DNA of 64,000 nucleotides, from contig JBAMDO010000013.1 in the NCBI GenBank assembly GCA_037074765.1, positions 124,001 through 188,000 on the forward strand, in the 5' to 3' direction. The position numbers and the translations under genes are program-made. Positions 59,622 to 64,000 of this stretch are shown here, piece after piece. Source of the DNA: Mansonella perstans (taxonomy: Eukaryota > Nematoda > Chromadorea > Rhabditida > Onchocercidae). Within the stretch, counting starts at the first letter, position 1. The number at the start of each line of letters is the position of its first letter. Below the pieces are notes generated by a model, which was not told where the DNA came from, did no database searches, and saw nothing but the letters and a program-made list of their open reading frames with translations.

Positions 59622-62405
59622 ATGAGGAACAGTCGGAAAGTTGTTGAACGAAGGTTTGAAATGTTTGCTTCATCGAATTTCAATTTTTGAACTTTATATA
59701 TTAATATTTGCAGGGATGGTAATAATGATATACCGATACAGGTTGCAAATACACAGGCAACAAATCAGCAATCTGATTCGAAGACTCCTTCTTCGACACA
59801 GAAATCGAACTCTGAAAAAATACAATCTGCGGAAGAACTGGAATCGAAGACGATGCGCTCAACAGAATCATCTTCTGAAGGTAACGAATGCTTCCCAAAA
59901 AGGCTTAACAAATATATTTCGGAAACTCTCGGAAAACAAAAATCAATCACTTATGTGAGAAAGAATTTTGCTAACGAGAAATTTAGAGATGATAAATTAA
60001 ATTCAATTAAATTCAAACATCAAATCCAAACTAGATCATCAACGAGTAATCAAGGTAAATCGATTAACTGAAAATAAATTGTGAAGATAAATTTTATTCA
60101 TTCTAATATTTATCCAGCATTTTTAATGTTTATTTACTATTATAATTCGCAAATCGCTCGTAGATTATCTTTTTTATTTCTTTGAAAAGAAGGGCAAATG
60201 AAGTGATAAGTTCAAAAAGACTGATGGATGGTCAGAATAGTTTCAAAATTTCAAAAGCTATCCTGATCATCTACTAGTGCGTGATCATCGCTTACCTGTA
60301 ACTTGAGTAGAAGCATAACAATTCATTTGAAGGTCTTCCCAACTTTTTGCACAAAGAAACGACGTCGTCATTTATAAAGGACAGTGATTTGAAGCAAATT
60401 GCACCAAATCTTTCAACAGAGAAACCACTGAAAACGGAAAAAATTAGTTATACGAAAACCGGTCAATTGCCGCAGCAAAAAAGTTCCGGTGAGTAGAGCA
60501 AACAAATTTCACATAATTGGATAAAAGTACTGAAGCTGTTACAAAGAGGTTTGAATAAAATTTTTGTTCAGCATTTGCCGAAATCAAATGCTGAAATTTC
60601 AGTTGAGATAATATCACTACCTCGCTTCATCATCATTTGCATGCCTTTTGTACTGCATTAAAAAATGTATCAGTGTCACCCTCAATATATTGAAGCATAA
60701 AGTAACTCTTGAAACCTTTTATTCCATAAGCTTCTTAATAAAAATTTGCAAATTTTAACGCATATTATAATAAATAACACTGCAGAAAAAAGTTCCATGC
60801 GGAAAGAATTCTTTCCAAGTTGTATGGAATACACGTTCCTACGTTTAATCGCTCTTATCCTTCTATTTTGCGCATGGATTATTGCATATGCGTTTCCTTG
60901 TTTACAGTTTACTTATCATGTACCTGTAATCAAAGGAGGTCAACAATTTTTTAATTCTTTCTTCCTGCCTTTCTACTTACTTATTTGTTTGCATATTGAT
61001 TTTTACTTTTACCTTATGTCAATATCCACTAACATTGCTTTACAGAAATGATTGAGTCAGTAGCAGAAAAGATTCCAACGAAGAAAACCTGTCAATTGAT
61101 GCCACGATGGTGGAATGACCAAAAGGCATTTGTCGGAAACATTATAGAAAGTACTTATTATTTCCAAGCATTAAATTTATCCATGAATCGAATTGAACGA
61201 AGTTTTGAAATTTTTGAGGATCAAAATACTATTAAAATATTGAAGCCATTCAATGGACAAATGTAAGTATTTTTTTCGCTTCTACTTAGAATGATTTCAT
61301 TTTTCGTTCGAAATAATGTTGAAATTTTCTGCATGAAATTTCAATCCTGCTGTGATGTAAATTGACATGCGAAGTATCATCACGGGAGTTTCAGATAGAG
61401 ACGTGTGTAGCAAAGTGAGTGAAAACTTATAGTGGTTATAGTTATTACATTTTCTTCATCTGACGGAAGGGAACCAATTCTTTATGCTACATGAATCAGA
61501 ATGTCAATGTATCGATCATCTATTTTTAAGCAATTTTAGATTTGTCATAATTGGTTGTGTTGTTTTGGCCTTTCCCATCTTATTATTGCTGATGTTCTTG
61601 CGCTGTATATCTGAAGGAGAAGATTTGATGGAGGAGGCTATGTTTGATCTCGTTGAAATTTCCATTCTGTGTGTTTTTTCCGTCATTGAGGTAAACATTT
61701 TCAAATATCTCGATCCATCTATAGTATGTTTTTTTTCGTTTATTCAAGAAATGATTAAATATGATCCATTTTTTCTGTAAAAGTTAAGTAAAACTTGCAG
61801 TTTTATATGTCGTCAGGAGTAGAAATTCGAGCTGTTATGGATTCAATGTGCGTTACCTTTTTGGAGCGTACTATTAGAATCAATAGATTCTTGGTACGTA
61901 CTGTAACTTATAATCATTGGGAGAGTGAACAGAACGGATGGAATCTCTTATATCAATTGTGTCTAAATAAATTTTGTTTACGATTCATTATTTCTTTCAA
62001 TGTATATAGAGAAATTTTAGAAGGAGAAGGTGTATAATATATGTACTGACGTGAAGATAGAAGCATACGGCTTCCTTTTATCCGGTTGTATATTTTCATT
62101 CCTTGTTTTCCTGTTCGCTGTTGATCTGATCATATTATTGAAGGTTTATTTCTCCTTTTTCTCCTACTAACTTTTTTCTCCTGAAAAGAAATCCTAAATT
62201 ACACAGCAAAAGATCTATAGTTGATGCTAATCACAAACTATGCCGAAAAATTACGAATATTTAATTGCAGAATGCGGAAGAGGTAGAATCACGGAAGTAT
62301 TTGCAAATGGCAGCTTGTCTTCATTATGATAGATCTTTAAAAAATATATCAAAATCAGTGGTAGAAGATGAAAAAGTTTCTGTTGAATATGCGCCAAGCA
62401 GTTAG
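59622..62405 (+). CDS. Unrecognised protein with three hydrophobic segments
   Basis: Nine exons (59622-59653, 59714-60054, 60357-60488, 60786-60938, 61046-61262, 61540-61690, 61801-61893, 62021-62143, 62271-62405) join in phase to 458 residues. I do not recognise the family. The start lies one base after a CAACAG acceptor, as in trans-splicing. Residues 1 to about 190 are polar and Ser/Thr/Gln/Lys-rich, without hydrophobic segments. Three membrane-length segments follow: LRLIALILLFCAWIIAYAFP (about residue 195), FVIIGCVVLAFPILLLLMFL (about 295) and LLSGCIFSFLVFLFAVDLII (about 395). Between the first two is a folded-looking stretch with MPRWWNDQKAFVGNI and ESTYYFQALNLSMNRIERSF; after the third is a polar tail with KYLQMAACLHYDR. 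No signal peptide is seen, so the N-terminus is probably cytosolic. Introns are short and mostly canonical. Confidence 0.8.
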
Positions 62406-62928
62406 TAGTAGCATAACTTTGAGAATTTCCCTTCGCAATTTTATTATCTTTCTCTTATTTGTTTAGTATTTTACATTTCTTGTTAAATATTAGAATAAAT
62501 TTTTTACATTTAAATGTAGAATTAAACCTCAATTATATTTTCTAAAAAATAGTTTGGCACCGCTAATAGTATATATTATTTTAAAAAAGAAAAATAATTG
62601 TCAGAAAAGTTTATTTTCAGGAAAAAAATTAAAAACAGAAGTCGAAAATAAGGTCAACAAACATCAACAAAAAACAACCGCTTAATCTAAATGATTATCT
62701 TACTGTGCAAACAAATTTTTCTTATTGTTGTAATTAATTTAAAATTATGAACTGTTGCTTTTAACTCATGTCTTTATAATTCACGAAAAAGCTGATACAG
62801 GAAGTGTTGTAAATGTAATTTTTTTATGCTCTTCTTTAATTTTATCAAAGTGATGTGCTGGAAATTAGAAAATTTTGAAGCGGAACAAATATCTCCCAGT
62901 GAATCTTATTCCGCCTTTTGAATAATAG

Positions 62929-62994
62929 GTCAAGATAAGCTAGGCTAGCTAAGTCAAGATAAGCTAGGCTAGCGAGGTCAAGATAAGCTAGGCT
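62929..62994. repeat. 24 bp tandem repeat, 2.75 copies
   Basis: Copies start at 62929, 62953 and 62977 (the last is partial). The unit begins GTCAAGATAAGCTAGGCT; full copies end AGCTAA and AGCGAG. The core is otherwise identical in all three. Confidence 0.92.
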
Positions 62995-63255
62995 TCTACT
63001 TAGTTTCCTAAATATCGTGATAGAAGACCTGCTCAGTGACATGATATTCCTGATAGAGATGGTATCATTCTTCATACATCAAAAAATTTTGCTTTGTAAT
63101 TGTTTTCCTGAAAAGTAATATGTCCATCGGATACCAGGAATAAATGCATGCTATAAATGTTTACATAGTGTTATAATCATCGATCTATTTGGAATAATTC
63201 AAATCAGTGGTTACATTCTTCTGATTACTAATAGTTCTCAGTGGTTACATCTTCT

Positions 63256-63299
63256 CGATTATAGTGGACAATCATTGCCAGTGACTGTCCACTGTAATC
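63256..63299. repeat. Inverted copy of the minisatellite unit
   Basis: CGATTATAGTGGACA at 63256-63270 is the reverse complement of the minisatellite core, and pairs (one G/T mismatch) with TGTCCACTGTAATCG in the first repeat copy. The array therefore begins with a stem-loop. Confidence 0.75.
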
Positions 63300-63474
63300 G
63301 CAACCGTCCACTATAATCGCAACTGTCCACTATAATCGCAACTGTCCACTATGATTGCAACTGTCCACTATAATCGCAACTGTCCACTACAATCGCATCT
63401 GTCCACTATAATTGCAACTGTCCACTATGATCGCAACTGTCCACTATAATCGCCAATGTCCACTATAATCACGA
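63285..63474. repeat. 19 bp minisatellite, ten copies
   Basis: Ten contiguous 19-base units start at 63285 and every 19 bases after, consensus CTGTCCACTATAATCGCAA. Most copies differ from consensus by zero to two bases, and the last copy is the most diverged. Confidence 0.95.
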
Positions 63475-63858
63475 TTATACTCTCAATGATACACAGATTA
63501 TGTGTAATCTCGGTATGCTACTGATTCATGGTTTGACGTATCTTACCATTTACAAACTAGCTTTTAACAGATGAAATTGAATCCAACGAAATTATAGTGT
63601 TAGCGGACCGGGAGTACCTGATGATCTGGGGAAAGAGATAAGTATTTGGAAGATGAGGCTAAGATTGCATGTGACTTTATGATAAGTTACAGATTTGTAG
63701 TCAATTACCTGGTTTCCATTAGTTCAAAATCTGAATTGAACTACCGTTCCGACATTAATTTAAGTCATTAAGGAATTAGGCTAGCTGATAGAATCATTCA
63801 TTTCTGATCATACATTATTTATTTTATTTTGCTAGATATTTTGTGACTAATCAAGAAA

Positions 63859-63951
63859 ATGGAACGCTTTATGGAGAGAAATCGTGAGGTTATTACCAGT
63901 ATTCCAGTTATTGCTAATACATCGGCATCAAATTCAACTTATCAATGCAAG
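63859..63951 (+). CDS. Possible first exon of a gene leaving the window
   Basis: ATG 63859 opens a frame of 31 codons (MERFMERNREVITSIPVIAN, then TSASNSTYQCK) up to an AAG/GTTATA junction that could be a donor; without splicing the frame stops three codons later at TAG. The local sequence is less AT-rich than its surroundings. No family is recognisable and the window ends before any second exon, so this is weak. Confidence 0.25.
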
Positions 63952-64000
63952 GTTATAATCTAGGCTGTTTTTATTTTTTTATTCTGTTTCTTAGTAGATA

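Larger units (their letters stand above)
62406..63858. other. Intergenic region with minisatellites
   Basis: Non-coding, AT-rich, downstream of the membrane protein gene. Two minisatellites (62929-62994 and 63285-63474) are listed separately. The 76-residue minus-strand frame at 62845-63075 exists only because the 24 bp repeat is a multiple of three. Confidence 0.5.

Noticed and set aside
62845..63075. Minus-strand frame with a repeated LAYLDLAS motif
   Set aside because: The peptide repeat is only the translation of the 24 bp minisatellite.

Overview
The window looks like nuclear DNA of a nematode, most likely a parasitic clade III (filarial-type) worm. This is inferred from strong AT richness, small exons with phase-consistent GT-AG introns, T-rich TTTCAG-type acceptors placed a few bases before start codons (as in spliced-leader trans-splicing), and a tandem array of nematode-specific transthyretin-like (TTL) secreted-protein genes. 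No bacterial gene, rRNA, tRNA or intact transposon was recognised. All gene models were assembled by eye from conserved protein sequence, splice signals and reading-phase bookkeeping; none is checked by transcripts. Layout: (1) 0.8-2.0 kb, plus strand, a hotdog acyl-CoA thioesterase (ACOT13/THEM2 type). (2) 3.0-10.7 kb, the mitochondrial chaperonin pair: HSP10 (minus) and HSP60 (plus) are divergent and share a 2.2 kb upstream region. That region contains a perfect five-unit heat-shock element, a perfect three-unit element and a weaker third one, so joint HSF control is likely. (3) 11.85-16.5 kb, plus strand, a 12-exon retinol-saturase-like FAD oxidoreductase. (4) 17.4-29.8 kb, plus strand, a TTL array: three complete genes (about 21.2, 23.9 and 26.2 kb), a damaged copy at each end (17.4-18.0 and 28.4-29.8 kb) and a duplicated exon-1 fragment at 23.6 kb. 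(5) 30.7-32.6 kb, minus strand, a single-LIM muscle protein gene with one 5' exon and two alternative 3' exons, one of which has lost the last zinc ligand. (6) 35.7-38.5 kb, minus strand, dolichol kinase, with a clear C-terminal half and an unresolved 5' half. (7) 39.1-56.3 kb, minus strand, a 17-exon gene for a coiled-coil protein of about 914 residues whose C-terminus resembles pericentriolar material 1 (PCM1). (8) 59.6-62.4 kb, plus strand, a nine-exon gene for an unrecognised membrane protein with three hydrophobic segments. (9) 62.9-63.5 kb, two minisatellites, then a possible first exon of another plus-strand gene at 63.86 kb. How the genes work together: HSP60 and HSP10 form one folding machine in the mitochondrial matrix, and their shared control region is the strongest regulatory signal here. 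The thioesterase and the saturase are both lipid enzymes, but nothing shows that they are functionally linked. The TTL array is a birth-and-death family of small secreted proteins. Most sequence between genes is AT-rich with no recognisable content; such stretches are listed as separate entries.
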